A stretch of 64,000 nucleotides of DNA from Vreelandella lutescens. Lineage in GTDB: Bacteria; Pseudomonadota; Gammaproteobacteria; Pseudomonadales; Halomonadaceae. The stretch spans positions 842,876 to 906,875 of the forward strand of contig NZ_BMHM01000001.1 in NCBI RefSeq assembly GCF_014640815.1, given 5' to 3'. A program made the position numbers and the translations under genes. This document shows, piece after piece, positions 46,779 to 55,964 of this stretch. Below the pieces are notes generated by a model. That model searched no databases. It was not told the origin of the DNA and worked only from the letters and a program-made list of their open reading frames with translations. Numbering within the stretch: position 1 is the first letter of the stretch; the number at the start of each line of letters is the position of its first letter.

Positions 46779-49700
46779 ATGACTGCTGCAACTTCCGCAC
46801 CAGTACCGCCTATCGTCGTCGGTATTGGTGCCTCTGCGGGCGGGCTCGAAGCCATCTCAAAATTGATTCGCCCGTTGGATCCTACATTGCCGATGGCTTA
46901 TGTAGTGCTGCAGCATGTCTCGCCCACGCATAAGAGCATGCTGGTGGATATTCTCAGCCGTGAAACCCGGTTGCGGGTCATGCGGCTTGAAAACCACCAG
47001 CGCCCTGAAGCCGGTGTTATCTATGTGGTGCCTGCCAATACGAATGCCACGATTAAAGACGGTGTGTTTTACACCACGCCCGCGTTGCCGCATGTGGTAC
47101 CAAAGCCGTCAGTCAATGATTTTTTTACTTCGCTTGCCAGTGATGCCCATGAGTCCTCTGTGGGCATCGTGCTATCGGGTACCGGCTCAGATGGGACCGC
47201 GGGGCTTCGTGCTATCTTGGCCGCTGGTGGCATCACGATGGTGCAAACGCCTTCAAGCGCTAAGTATGACGGTATGCCGCAATCTGCGATTGACGCCGGT
47301 GTGATTGATTACATTCTCGACGTGGAGGAGATGGCATCGCGGCTAGCTGAATTGGCGCGCCTTGAATGTGCAAGCTTAGAAGGGAATCAGGTTGATGTAC
47401 CTCCGCGCTTGTTGACGCTATTAAAAGAGCGCCGAAAGCTCGATTTTTCGGGATATAAACCTGGCACCCTGAGTCGCCGTATCCGCCGTCGTCTAGTGGC
47501 GACTAACGTCTCTGATATGCAGCAGTACGTTGCGTTAATAGAGAATAATCCCGCTGAGCTAGAGCAGCTGGGACGCGATATTCTTATCTCCGTGACCGCT
47601 TTTTTCCGTGATACCAGCGCGTTTGATGCTCTCAAAAAAGCGATCCACCCGATGGTGGAGCAGGTAGAAACCGGTCCCTTGCGAATTTGGGTAGCTGGTT
47701 GTGCCACCGGTGAAGAGGCTTACTCCATTGCACTGTTAATCGCCGAGGCAAAGCGGGCATTAGACAGTCAGGTTGTCGTGCAAATTTTTGCCACGGATAT
47801 TGATGAGGATGCGCTGGAAATTGCTCGCCGGGGTCGATATTTGGGCGCTGCCCTGGATGCTCTACCTCCCGCTTTATTAGCGCGCTATTTCACCCCCCAT
47901 GAACAAAATTTTGAGGTCAATAAAACGCTACGCGATATGATTGTGTTTGCTAAACACAATTTAGTGGATGATCCACCATTTTTACGTTTAAACCTCATTA
48001 CCTGCCGTAACGTGCTGATCTACTTCGATAATGATCTGCAGTCGAAAGTGCTGCAACGTTTTCATTTTGGTCTTAAAGTCAAAGGCCTGCTCTTTTTAGG
48101 TCGCTCTGAAAGTGTGGGGTATTCGGAAGCGCTGTTTACCCCATTAGACCGACGCGAACGCCTGTTTAGTAAGCAAGGTGAAAGCCGCGAGTTAGTCGAA
48201 CAAACGCCAACGGCTAAGCGAATTGTCGCGCCGTTGAAGCGCCGTGATCGAGATATGCAGCAGTTGCTGGATGCATTGGTCGCCCATATGGGGGCCACCG
48301 TCGCGCTTTGCGATGCCCAGGGTAATGTTCAGCACTCCGCTGGAGACGTGAAGCGCTTTCTGCATTTCCCAGCAGGTCGCACTCAAGTCGGTATTCAGGA
48401 TGTCATCATTGACCCCTTTCGGGGCGAGCTGATGTCATTGCTGCATCAATTCAATAAGCAGCGCGCCCCACAGCTAGGGCGTCGACGGCGCTTTGAGCAT
48501 GAGTGGTGGCGGTTAAGTGTCCGTGGATTGACCGAGCAAGATGACGACCACCGTATCCTCATGGTGTTAACCCCGCTGGTGGAGAGTGAAAAGCCCGTCA
48601 GTGTGCCGCTTGACCAGCTAATGGAGCCCGCCCAGCTTGATGGGATGGAGAGTCTTGAAGATGAGCTGGAAGCCACTAGAGAACACCTGCAGTCGCTCAT
48701 TGAAGAGTTAGCGACTGCCAATGAGGAGATGCAGTCGCTCAACGAAGAGGCCCAGGCGTCTAACGAAGAGCTGCAGGCAACCAATGAGGAGCTAGAGGCC
48801 TCCAATGAAGAGCTGCAAGCCACGAATGAAGAACTGATTAGCTTGAATGAAGAGCTGAATGTTAAGACGGGTGAGCTGACCAAGCTCAATGATGAATATA
48901 CGTATCTCTACGATGCGCTGGATTTTCCGCTGCTCGTGTTTGATAGCGACTTTTGCCTGAAGCGCTATAACGCGCCTGCGGCACGTTCGTTCAACGTGCG
49001 ACCTACGGCGCTATTGCGTCATGTGTCGGGCCTGCGTTTACCCCCTGTGTTTAATGATCTGGAAGAGACGCTGGTGAGTGTGTCTCAGCAGGCAACGCCG
49101 GAAGAGAGTGTACTGGAGCTGGAGGGGCGACTACTGCAGCGGCTGATTACCCCTGGGGTAAATCAGCTCGGCGAGGTAGAAATACTGGTCGTCACTCTGA
49201 TGGATGTTACCGACCTCAGCCAGGTACAGGCCAAGCTAAGACAGTCCCAAGCGCAGCTGCACGCGTTGATGGAAAGCAGCACGGTAATGATTGCGCTAAA
49301 AGATCTTAACGGGCGCTATACGTTTGCTAACCCTCAGTTTTTAAATACGTTTGGCCTGACCCAAGAGCAACTGATTGGTCACAATGTGTTTGAGCTATTT
49401 GACGATGCTTACGCTGGGTCGGTGTGGTCACGGGATATGGAAGCCGTGCGCTTTCAGCAGATCGTTGAGGCCGAGCACATTCTGCCCAGTGATGGGGGCA
49501 GTCCGCGCATTTTATCCTGTGTACATCAGGTATTAAGAGACGATAAGGGGCATCCTTATCTTATTCTGACGGAATCAGAGGATATCACCGCCCGCAAGCA
49601 TGCTGAGCGAGAAATGCTGGTCGCTGCCAAGGTATTTGAACAGGCGGGAGAAGCCATTGTCGTCATTAACGCTCGAGGTGATATCCAGTCAGTGAACAAT

Positions 49701-51329
49701 GCGTTCAGCCGTATTACGGGATATGCCGCAAGTGACGTTGAAGGCCAGCCTGCACTCCCTTTGCTGTACTGCGAGGATGAAAACCAAGGCAGCGTGCAAA
49801 CCCCTGAAACGTGCTATGTGCTGTGGGATATCGTTCAGCAGCACGGCTACTGGCAGGGGGAGGTGTTTAATAAACATCGTGATGGAACACTATTTTCCCA
49901 GTGGTTAACGCTCAATCTTATTGCGCCAGATAGCCATGATGATGGGTTATGCGTCGCCGTTTTTTCAGATATCAGCCATATCAAAGAGTCTCAGCGCCAG
50001 GCGGAGTACCTGGCCACACACGACGCCCTCACAGGCTTGCCCAATCGCACGCTGTTCCAGGATCGCTTGCAAGTAGCCATTGCCCATGCAAAGCGCAGCG
50101 AACAGCTAAGCGCACTCATGTTTTTGGATTTGGATAACTTCAAAAGCATCAACGACACCCTAGGGCATGACGTGGGGGATGAGCTTTTGATCCAAGTCGC
50201 CAATCGGCTAAAAGAGCTGGTTCGGGATATGGACACCGTTGCCCGGTTGGGGGGAGACGAGTTCACGATTATTCTGGTGGATACCACCATCGAAGGCGCT
50301 GAGCAGGTCGCTAAACGCATTGTAGAAGCACTCTCTAAACCGTTTGAGGTGCGCCGACATGCGCTTTTTGTGACGTCTAGTATTGGGTTGGCTTTCTGCC
50401 CTGACGATGGTGACGATGTCGCTGGGCTAACCAAAGCCGCCGATACGGCCATGTACCGTGCCAAAGAGAATGGCCGTGACCGGTTCGAGCTGTTCAAGCC
50501 GGAGCTTCAGGCGCGCTTGATGCGTGATGTCGCGATCGAGCATGCCCTGCGTGAAGGCATGGAGCATGGCCGTTTGCATCTTGTGTACCAGCCAAAGTTT
50601 GTCTGCGTGAAGGAGGGCCGTTTATCCGGTGCAGAAGCGCTGTTGCGCTGGTACGACCCCACGCTTGGCCAAGTGAGCCCCGCTGACTTTATTCCTGTGG
50701 CAGAGGCGACAGGGCTGATTCTGGAACTGGACCGTTACGTGGCACTGCTCTTGGTACGTCAGCTTGCTAAATGGCGAGACGAAGGGTTAACGCCGCCTCC
50801 TGTTGCCATGAACGTGTCGGCGCGCAGCTTCCAAGAAGAGCGATTTATTACCCACCTGTTTAGCTGTTTGAAACAGTACCGGGTCCCGTACTCGCTGATT
50901 CAAGTTGAAATCACTGAAAGTACCTTGGTAGACCGCTCCAGCTCAGCATTAGGCAATATTGAAAAACTGCGCGAAGCGGGTATTAAGCTGGCAGTGGATG
51001 ACTTTGGTACCGGCTATTCATCGCTTGCCTACTTAAAGCGGCTGCCCTTAGCCGAGTTGAAAATCGATAAGAGCTTTGTGGACGGGCTAGGTGGTAAAGA
51101 TGGCGGAGATCAAGCCATTGCACTTGCTATTCTGGGTATGGCCAAAGCGCTGGGTATCCGTACCGTGGGCGAAGGCGTAGAAACGCCTGCCCAACTGGCT
51201 TGGCTGATTGAAAATGGCTGCGACTTTGTCCAAGGTTATTTGCTCTCTATGCCCTTAGCGCTGGATGATTTCACCTCAGTGATTGTTGCCGACGCCAGTG
51301 ATCACACTCTGCAGGATGCCTCTTCATGA
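46779..51329 (+). CDS. CheB-CheR-PAS-GGDEF-EAL fusion protein
   Basis: 1516 residues, all cytoplasmic. CheB methylesterase (about 1-195) has Ser19 in GASAGG, His46 in LQHVSP and Asp138 in GSDGTAG; no receiver domain precedes it. CheR methyltransferase (about 210-480) has LSRRIRRRL, SAM-binding VAGCATGEEAYSIA (305-318) and NLITCRNVLIYFD. A signalling coiled coil of seven NEE heptads (about 648-696) leads to three PAS domains (about 700-1060), then an intact GGDEF (1158-1162) and an intact EAL (1286-1288). CheB-CheR fusions usually end in a histidine kinase; here a cyclic-di-GMP module takes that place. The stop overlaps the phytochrome ATG by 4 bases (ATGA). Confidence 0.92.
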   Translation: MTAATSAPVPPIVVGIGASAGGLEAISKLIRPLDPTLPMAYVVLQHVSPTHKSMLVDILSRETRLRVMRLENHQRPEAGVIYVVPANTNATIKDGVFYTTPALPHVVPKPSVNDFFTSLASDAHESSVGIVLSGTGSDGTAGLRAILAAGGITMVQTPSSAKYDGMPQSAIDAGVIDYILDVEEMASRLAELARLECASLEGNQVDVPPRLLTLLKERRKLDFSGYKPGTLSRRIRRRLVATNVSDMQQYVALIENNPAELEQLGRDILISVTAFFRDTSAFDALKKAIHPMVEQVETGPLRIWVAGCATGEEAYSIALLIAEAKRALDSQVVVQIFATDIDEDALEIARRGRYLGAALDALPPALLARYFTPHEQNFEVNKTLRDMIVFAKHNLVDDPPFLRLNLITCRNVLIYFDNDLQSKVLQRFHFGLKVKGLLFLGRSESVGYSEALFTPLDRRERLFSKQGESRELVEQTPTAKRIVAPLKRRDRDMQQLLDALVAHMGATVALCDAQGNVQHSAGDVKRFLHFPAGRTQVGIQDVIIDPFRGELMSLLHQFNKQRAPQLGRRRRFEHEWWRLSVRGLTEQDDDHRILMVLTPLVESEKPVSVPLDQLMEPAQLDGMESLEDELEATREHLQSLIEELATANEEMQSLNEEAQASNEELQATNEELEASNEELQATNEELISLNEELNVKTGELTKLNDEYTYLYDALDFPLLVFDSDFCLKRYNAPAARSFNVRPTALLRHVSGLRLPPVFNDLEETLVSVSQQATPEESVLELEGRLLQRLITPGVNQLGEVEILVVTLMDVTDLSQVQAKLRQSQAQLHALMESSTVMIALKDLNGRYTFANPQFLNTFGLTQEQLIGHNVFELFDDAYAGSVWSRDMEAVRFQQIVEAEHILPSDGGSPRILSCVHQVLRDDKGHPYLILTESEDITARKHAEREMLVAAKVFEQAGEAIVVINARGDIQSVNNAFSRITGYAASDVEGQPALPLLYCEDENQGSVQTPETCYVLWDIVQQHGYWQGEVFNKHRDGTLFSQWLTLNLIAPDSHDDGLCVAVFSDISHIKESQRQAEYLATHDALTGLPNRTLFQDRLQVAIAHAKRSEQLSALMFLDLDNFKSINDTLGHDVGDELLIQVANRLKELVRDMDTVARLGGDEFTIILVDTTIEGAEQVAKRIVEALSKPFEVRRHALFVTSSIGLAFCPDDGDDVAGLTKAADTAMYRAKENGRDRFELFKPELQARLMRDVAIEHALREGMEHGRLHLVYQPKFVCVKEGRLSGAEALLRWYDPTLGQVSPADFIPVAEATGLILELDRYVALLLVRQLAKWRDEGLTPPPVAMNVSARSFQEERFITHLFSCLKQYRVPYSLIQVEITESTLVDRSSSALGNIEKLREAGIKLAVDDFGTGYSSLAYLKRLPLAELKIDKSFVDGLGGKDGGDQAIALAILGMAKALGIRTVGEGVETPAQLAWLIENGCDFVQGYLLSMPLALDDFTSVIVADASDHTLQDASS

Positions 51330-52816
51330 CTCAGTCGCATGGTTTTATTCATCAGTGTGAGCAGGAGGAACTGCATCTTTCTGGAGCGATCCAGTCCCAT
51401 GGTGTGCTGATGATCACTGATATGGCAGGCAAGGTAACCCATGTATCGGCCAATGCAGATAGCCTGTTAACCGATCCACAGGCCCATGTTGCACTTGGGT
51501 ATCCGCTTCCTGCGTTTTTGCACGACATTACTGCGGCACTGCCTGAACTCAGTCCAGGTGAGCGTTACATTGGCCAGTGTGATACGCCTCATCAAGAGTT
51601 CGATGTTGTCGTGACAAGCCATCACGGTAGCGGTTGTGTATATGAGCTTTATCCTGTCGACGCCCATTCTGCGCCGATGGTGGCCGTTAGTGGGGCTGTG
51701 TCTGTACCAGAGAGTGCCGATGAGCTGGCGGTTCAGTGTCAAACGTTGATGGATAGCCTGCTGGCGCTGAGTGGTTTTGACCGAGTGCTTTATTACCGTT
51801 TTATGCCTGAGGGCGATGGCGAAGTGCTCGCCGAGGCGTGTCGAGAGGGTGTCGCGGGCAGTTATCAAGGGCTGCGGTTTCCCGCCAGCGATATTCCCTA
51901 TATTGCGCGTCAACTCTATTTGAAAAACCCCTGGCGCACGATTCCTGATGCCACCGCTGCACCCGTGCCGATCTATTCAGCCAACGCGGATGCGACACCT
52001 GACTTAAGCTATGTCGATTTACGCAGCGCATCGCCCATTCACTTAGAGTATATGGCGAATATGGGGGTAGGCGGTGCCATTTCTCTGCCCATTATCCAAG
52101 CCGGAGAGCTTGATGCGTTGATCTCTTGCCATTCAGCATCTCCACGGCAGTTAACGGTTAGCGAACTAGAAGCGATGCGAGGGCTGAGCGAAGGATTTAA
52201 TTTACGCCTGCGTGACTTCAAAGCGCGCCGACGCCAGCAGGTGATTGATGGATTGCAACGCCACTTTGACCATGCCAAAGCGGTATTGATGCGCCATGGC
52301 GAATTGGAAAGCGCTTGGGAAGAGCTGAGCGAATGGTTAATGGAGACCTTTGGAGCCGATGGTGTGATGCTTCAAATGGACCAAGAGTATTATCAGCACG
52401 GGATAGGCTTGACGCCCGATGCGATGAATATCGTAGCGCAGCAGGCAGCGAATGAAGCTTCTAACGTCTGGATGAGCGATTGCCTTCAACGCGATTGCGC
52501 TGAGATGCCGCTAAGCGAGGTAGCAGGGGTCGCTTTAATTAGTGACCTGCCATTAGACCAGCATCACTCCGTCAACTTGTATCTGTGTCGCTTAGAGCAT
52601 ATTTACGATGTGACGTGGGGAGGAAATCCTGATAAGCCTGTGGATTATCGGGACGGTGGAAGCGTCGTTTCACCACGACGCTCCTTTGAATCCTGGGTTG
52701 AACAGCGCCTTGGGCATAGCCGACCCTGGACCGCGAGTGCTCGTCTTTATCTCTTTAAGCTGCGCGCGTTATTGCGGCAAGCTAAGAGCATGCCGTGGAG
52801 TCACGATGCAGAGTAG
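51326..52816 (+). CDS. bphP: Bacteriophytochrome photosensory core without output domain
   Basis: 496 residues: PAS-GAF-PHY only. The biliverdin-attaching Cys11 lies in the N-terminal QCEQEELHLSGAIQSHG motif; GAF carries PASDIP (186-191, Asp189) and SPIHLEYM with His239; PHY has the tongue motifs WGGNP and PRRSF (450-454). All key chromophore and tongue residues are present. Usual phytochromes continue into a histidine kinase, GGDEF or other output; here the frame stops about 25 residues after the PHY helix. It overlaps the CheB-CheR-GGDEF-EAL gene (ATGA) upstream and bphO downstream by 11 bases, so all three are translated together. The red/far-red signal presumably passes to a partner protein. 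Confidence 0.93.
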   Translation: MTQSHGFIHQCEQEELHLSGAIQSHGVLMITDMAGKVTHVSANADSLLTDPQAHVALGYPLPAFLHDITAALPELSPGERYIGQCDTPHQEFDVVVTSHHGSGCVYELYPVDAHSAPMVAVSGAVSVPESADELAVQCQTLMDSLLALSGFDRVLYYRFMPEGDGEVLAEACREGVAGSYQGLRFPASDIPYIARQLYLKNPWRTIPDATAAPVPIYSANADATPDLSYVDLRSASPIHLEYMANMGVGGAISLPIIQAGELDALISCHSASPRQLTVSELEAMRGLSEGFNLRLRDFKARRRQQVIDGLQRHFDHAKAVLMRHGELESAWEELSEWLMETFGADGVMLQMDQEYYQHGIGLTPDAMNIVAQQAANEASNVWMSDCLQRDCAEMPLSEVAGVALISDLPLDQHHSVNLYLCRLEHIYDVTWGGNPDKPVDYRDGGSVVSPRRSFESWVEQRLGHSRPWTASARLYLFKLRALLRQAKSMPWSHDAE

Positions 52817-53411
52817 AGACGATGGGTCACTGGCGCAGCAGCTCAGGCAAGAGACGAAAGCTGACCATCATCGTGTGGATCATCATCCGGCATTGCGTCA
52901 TCTCCTCCGCCCCGATGTTAACAGGGCAATCTATGGAGCGGCGCTTACCTGTCTGTACCCTGCGGCTGCAGGCCTTGAGCGTGCGCTCAGCCAAACGATA
53001 GTGGAGTATAAGAGCCACTATACGCTGACGCTGCGAGAGCCGTTGCTGGGCCATGATTTACGCAAGCTAGGTCAGCCGGTGCTTCCTGCGTGGCGCTTCT
53101 CGGCACCTGCCAGTCTGTATGAAATGGTTGGCATGCTCTACGTGCACGAGGGTTCACGTTTAGGGGGCGAGGCGATTGCCTGCCACGCCAAGCGTGCTTT
53201 GGGTGACCAGATTCCGAGCCGATTTTTTTCCGAAATGCCCCTTACACCCGCCGCGTGGGCGGGTTTTTGGCAATTTGCCGAGGCCATGTGTCCACTAGAC
53301 TCATGGCCCTGGGTCATTCAAGGGGCTCAGCAAGCGTTTAGGGAGTTTACTGAGGCCTTGACGAATGCACTTCCCGCGACGCCTCCGCTAGCCCTAGTGC
53401 CCACAGAATAA
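52806..53411 (+). CDS. bphO: Heme oxygenase BphO, biliverdin supply
   Basis: 201 residues of the bacterial heme oxygenase family. Proximal His is probably His21 (ETKADHH), and the distal helix carries the glycine-rich MLYVHEGSRLGGEAI. It opens heme to biliverdin, the chromophore of the phytochrome encoded by the overlapping gene upstream (11-base overlap). The frame extends upstream to 52656 inside bphP, but the ATG at 52806 (MQSRDDGSL) fits family length. The 3' end overlaps the convergent ptrB by 65 bp. Confidence 0.9.
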   Translation: MQSRDDGSLAQQLRQETKADHHRVDHHPALRHLLRPDVNRAIYGAALTCLYPAAAGLERALSQTIVEYKSHYTLTLREPLLGHDLRKLGQPVLPAWRFSAPASLYEMVGMLYVHEGSRLGGEAIACHAKRALGDQIPSRFFSEMPLTPAAWAGFWQFAEAMCPLDSWPWVIQGAQQAFREFTEALTNALPATPPLALVPTE

Positions 53412-55449
53412 ACGCATCCTGGCGAGCGGTATCGCGCCACGCCTTAAACCTTCCCGATGCGCCGCCGTGGCCGCTGCTCATATCGGTATGTAGCAGAGTA
53501 GGTGCAGCTCCTTGCTGTGCCTGACTCACGCGAGCGTAGAATTTAGCGGGTTCCCAGTAGCTAACGCGGGTATCGAACCAACTGCCTTCAATCCACAGGG
53601 CGGGGTAATGCTGCTCACGAATATTGTCGATGGGGGAATAACCGGCGATGCGTTCAGCCACATCGGGTGCTTCAGGATTACCCCACTCGGTGTACTCGGC
53701 GGTGGTGAGCGGCAGCTCTGGGTTCTGCATGGTGCGCAGCACATCCAGGAAAGGCACATCCAACACCGCCGCGCAGAAGGCCTCCGGCGCACGGTTGATG
53801 CAAGTACCCACCAGCAGCCCGCCTGCACTGGCACCGCAGGCGACTATCCGCTCAGGCTGGCTGATATGGGTGGCCACAAGCGCTTCACGGGCGGCTAAAA
53901 AGTCGTGAAAGCTGTTCTCTTTATGAGCCATTTTGCCTTCTAAGTACCACGGTTCGCCGCGCTCACCGCCGCCGCGCACATGGGCTACAGCAAAGGCCAC
54001 GCCGCGCTCCAGTAGCTCTAGGCGGGCAATCGAGAACCAGGGGTCCAGCGCTTCACCGTAAGCACCGTAACCGTATAACAGGGTGGGCATTGGCTGGCCT
54101 GCCAAGTCTGCTCGCATGACCACCGATACCGGGACTTGCTCGCCGTCGTGACTAGTGGCCCATACTCTGCGGCTAACTAACTGTTCAGGCGCCAAGTTGC
54201 CGTGAACGGGCACCTGTTTTAACAGCGTGCGTACACCGCTATCGAGGTCTAAGGCATACCAGCTCGGTGGGCGGGTAAACGACTCCTCGCGCAGGTGCAG
54301 CGTGCGCGCATTAAAGTGTGGCGAGTCTTCCAGCAGCTGTGAACAGGGCGTTTCGGGCAGTTCAATGTAGCTATCAAGCAGCGTTTGATGGTGACTATCC
54401 AGCTCCAAGCGCCGCAGCAGTACCTGCGCATCCTGATGGCTTCGCTCAGCAAGTACCAAGCCCCACTCAAACGCATCAACCCCCTCCAGCGTCGCGTCAT
54501 CGCGATGCGCAATCAGCGGCTGCCAACTGGCGTTATCGTGTTCGCCGCGCATATCCAGTTGAAAGTGGGGGCCCGTCTGGTTATGCAGGCGATAAAAGGT
54601 TCCAGGGCGATGATCAATGCTGACCTCTACGCCCGATTCGCGGGGGTGCAGGCAAATGAGGGCCGTATCGGGCTGATCAGCAGGCAGGGCGAGGACTTCA
54701 GTAGTATCTTTTGAGCCGCTTTCGATGATGAGCCACGCTTTAGAGCGCGTCTTGCCTACCCCTACCCAAAACTCGGGATCAGGCTCTTGAAACACGAGTG
54801 CGGGGGCGTGCGTAGGCGCTTGCTCAGCAAATTCAATCCAAAGACGCCACAGGCTATCCGGGCGTTGGGTATCATCAAAGCGGGTGAAGAGTAGCGTTGC
54901 GCCTGCTACGTTTTGATCTTCTGCCCAACAAACGCTGGGGCCGATATTGGTCAGTAGCTGGCGCGGCGTGCCGTTAGGTAACGCTTTTATCCAGAGCGTA
55001 AAGCGCTCATCGCCCTGGGTATCTTCGGTCCAGGCGAGCCACTGCTCATCTGGGGAGAGGGCCATATCGCCCATGTCGTAAAACGGCTGCTCGGCGGCGC
55101 GTTCACGAACGTCTAGAAAGCAGGTTTTTTGCTCAGGCTGGCCGTTGGGATAGCGCCACCAGCAGGGGTAGTCATCCTCAGCACCGGTCTCGCTCCAGAA
55201 CGTAAAGTGGTCAAGCGCTGTCTCTAAACTTTTCACAGCCAGTTCGCGGCGCGCTAGATGCGATTGGTAGAGGGTATCCGCCAGCGGAGCGAGCGGAGTA
55301 AACCAGTTGGCATGCTGCTGGTTGGCCGCAGTGAGAAAATCGCTAACATCAGGGCTATCGCGCTCTTCTAACCAGTGCCATTGCGGGTCATCGGCGCGAT
55401 AATAGCGCGCGACGGGCGAGCCTTCGTGCATACCAGGCTGTGCTTTCAT
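53347..55449 (-). CDS. ptrB: Oligopeptidase B (prolyl oligopeptidase family)
   Basis: 700 residues. An N-terminal seven-bladed propeller with clear repeats (DEQWLAWTEDTQGDERFTLWIK and similar) is followed by an alpha/beta hydrolase domain with nucleophile Ser in CGASAGGLLVG and His in SSGHGGASGR. It cleaves short peptides after basic residues in the cytoplasm. The ATG at 55449 (MKAQPGMHEG) is chosen; the frame opens further up at a TTG with no good ribosome binding site. Its C-terminal 20-odd codons lie over the end of bphO on the other strand. Confidence 0.93.
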   Translation of the reverse strand: MKAQPGMHEGSPVARYYRADDPQWHWLEERDSPDVSDFLTAANQQHANWFTPLAPLADTLYQSHLARRELAVKSLETALDHFTFWSETGAEDDYPCWWRYPNGQPEQKTCFLDVRERAAEQPFYDMGDMALSPDEQWLAWTEDTQGDERFTLWIKALPNGTPRQLLTNIGPSVCWAEDQNVAGATLLFTRFDDTQRPDSLWRLWIEFAEQAPTHAPALVFQEPDPEFWVGVGKTRSKAWLIIESGSKDTTEVLALPADQPDTALICLHPRESGVEVSIDHRPGTFYRLHNQTGPHFQLDMRGEHDNASWQPLIAHRDDATLEGVDAFEWGLVLAERSHQDAQVLLRRLELDSHHQTLLDSYIELPETPCSQLLEDSPHFNARTLHLREESFTRPPSWYALDLDSGVRTLLKQVPVHGNLAPEQLVSRRVWATSHDGEQVPVSVVMRADLAGQPMPTLLYGYGAYGEALDPWFSIARLELLERGVAFAVAHVRGGGERGEPWYLEGKMAHKENSFHDFLAAREALVATHISQPERIVACGASAGGLLVGTCINRAPEAFCAAVLDVPFLDVLRTMQNPELPLTTAEYTEWGNPEAPDVAERIAGYSPIDNIREQHYPALWIEGSWFDTRVSYWEPAKFYARVSQAQQGAAPTLLHTDMSSGHGGASGRFKAWRDTARQDAFILWALGLAEASREVHSSRPQ

Positions 55450-55511
55450 AAATTGATAGGTACCATAACGGGAAATCAACGTCGGGTGCTTCCACCCACA
55501 TGAGGGGTATT

Positions 55512-55937
55512 ATGCTGTTTGCAGACTCAATGTCACTGCTGTGGTTAAGTTATTACGGTCTTTCGCTGCTGGTGCTGTTAGCGGTTTACTTTGGATTCGG
55601 ATTTTTGCCGCGTTTGCCGCGTCTAGTCATTACATGGTGTGCGGCAGGAGCCATGTGGATGCCTGCCAGTTATCGGCTACCGCTCGTTGAAGAGGGCGAG
55701 TTCTACAGCGGTTGGGCACCGTCTGCCATGGTAGCTGCCGTCGGTTTTTTTGAACACAGTGTCAGTGCTTTGCGTAATGGCTTGCTGTGGTTGGTGTTAG
55801 GCGTCGCGCTAGGGGCTTGCATTGGTATCGCCCTTTGGTGGTGGCGTCGCCCTGCGTCCGTTGAAGATACGCCCGCTCGCCGCCACGTGGAGGAGGAGCC
55901 ACAGCCTACTCGCCGCCGCGAGCCGGTGATCCGCTAA
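55512..55937 (+). CDS. Small membrane protein of unknown function
   Basis: 141 residues with a hydrophobic helix near 8-30, a second partly hydrophobic segment near 38-52 and a third near 93-113 (LLWLVLGVALGACIGIALWWW), then a basic, Pro/Glu-rich tail. GAGGGG lies 5 bases before ATG 55512; the ATG at 55500 is in frame but lacks that spacing. The gene is 27 bases ahead of the glutamine amidotransferase gene and probably shares its transcript. I do not recognise the family. Confidence 0.7.
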   Translation: MLFADSMSLLWLSYYGLSLLVLLAVYFGFGFLPRLPRLVITWCAAGAMWMPASYRLPLVEEGEFYSGWAPSAMVAAVGFFEHSVSALRNGLLWLVLGVALGACIGIALWWWRRPASVEDTPARRHVEEEPQPTRRREPVIR

Positions 55938-55964
55938 TGCGACTGGCATCAAGGGAGTGGGCCA

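Noticed and set aside
48720-48866. Possible CRISPR-like repeat array
   Set aside because: The regular 21-bp pattern is in frame within a coding sequence and encodes a coiled coil; there are no spacers.
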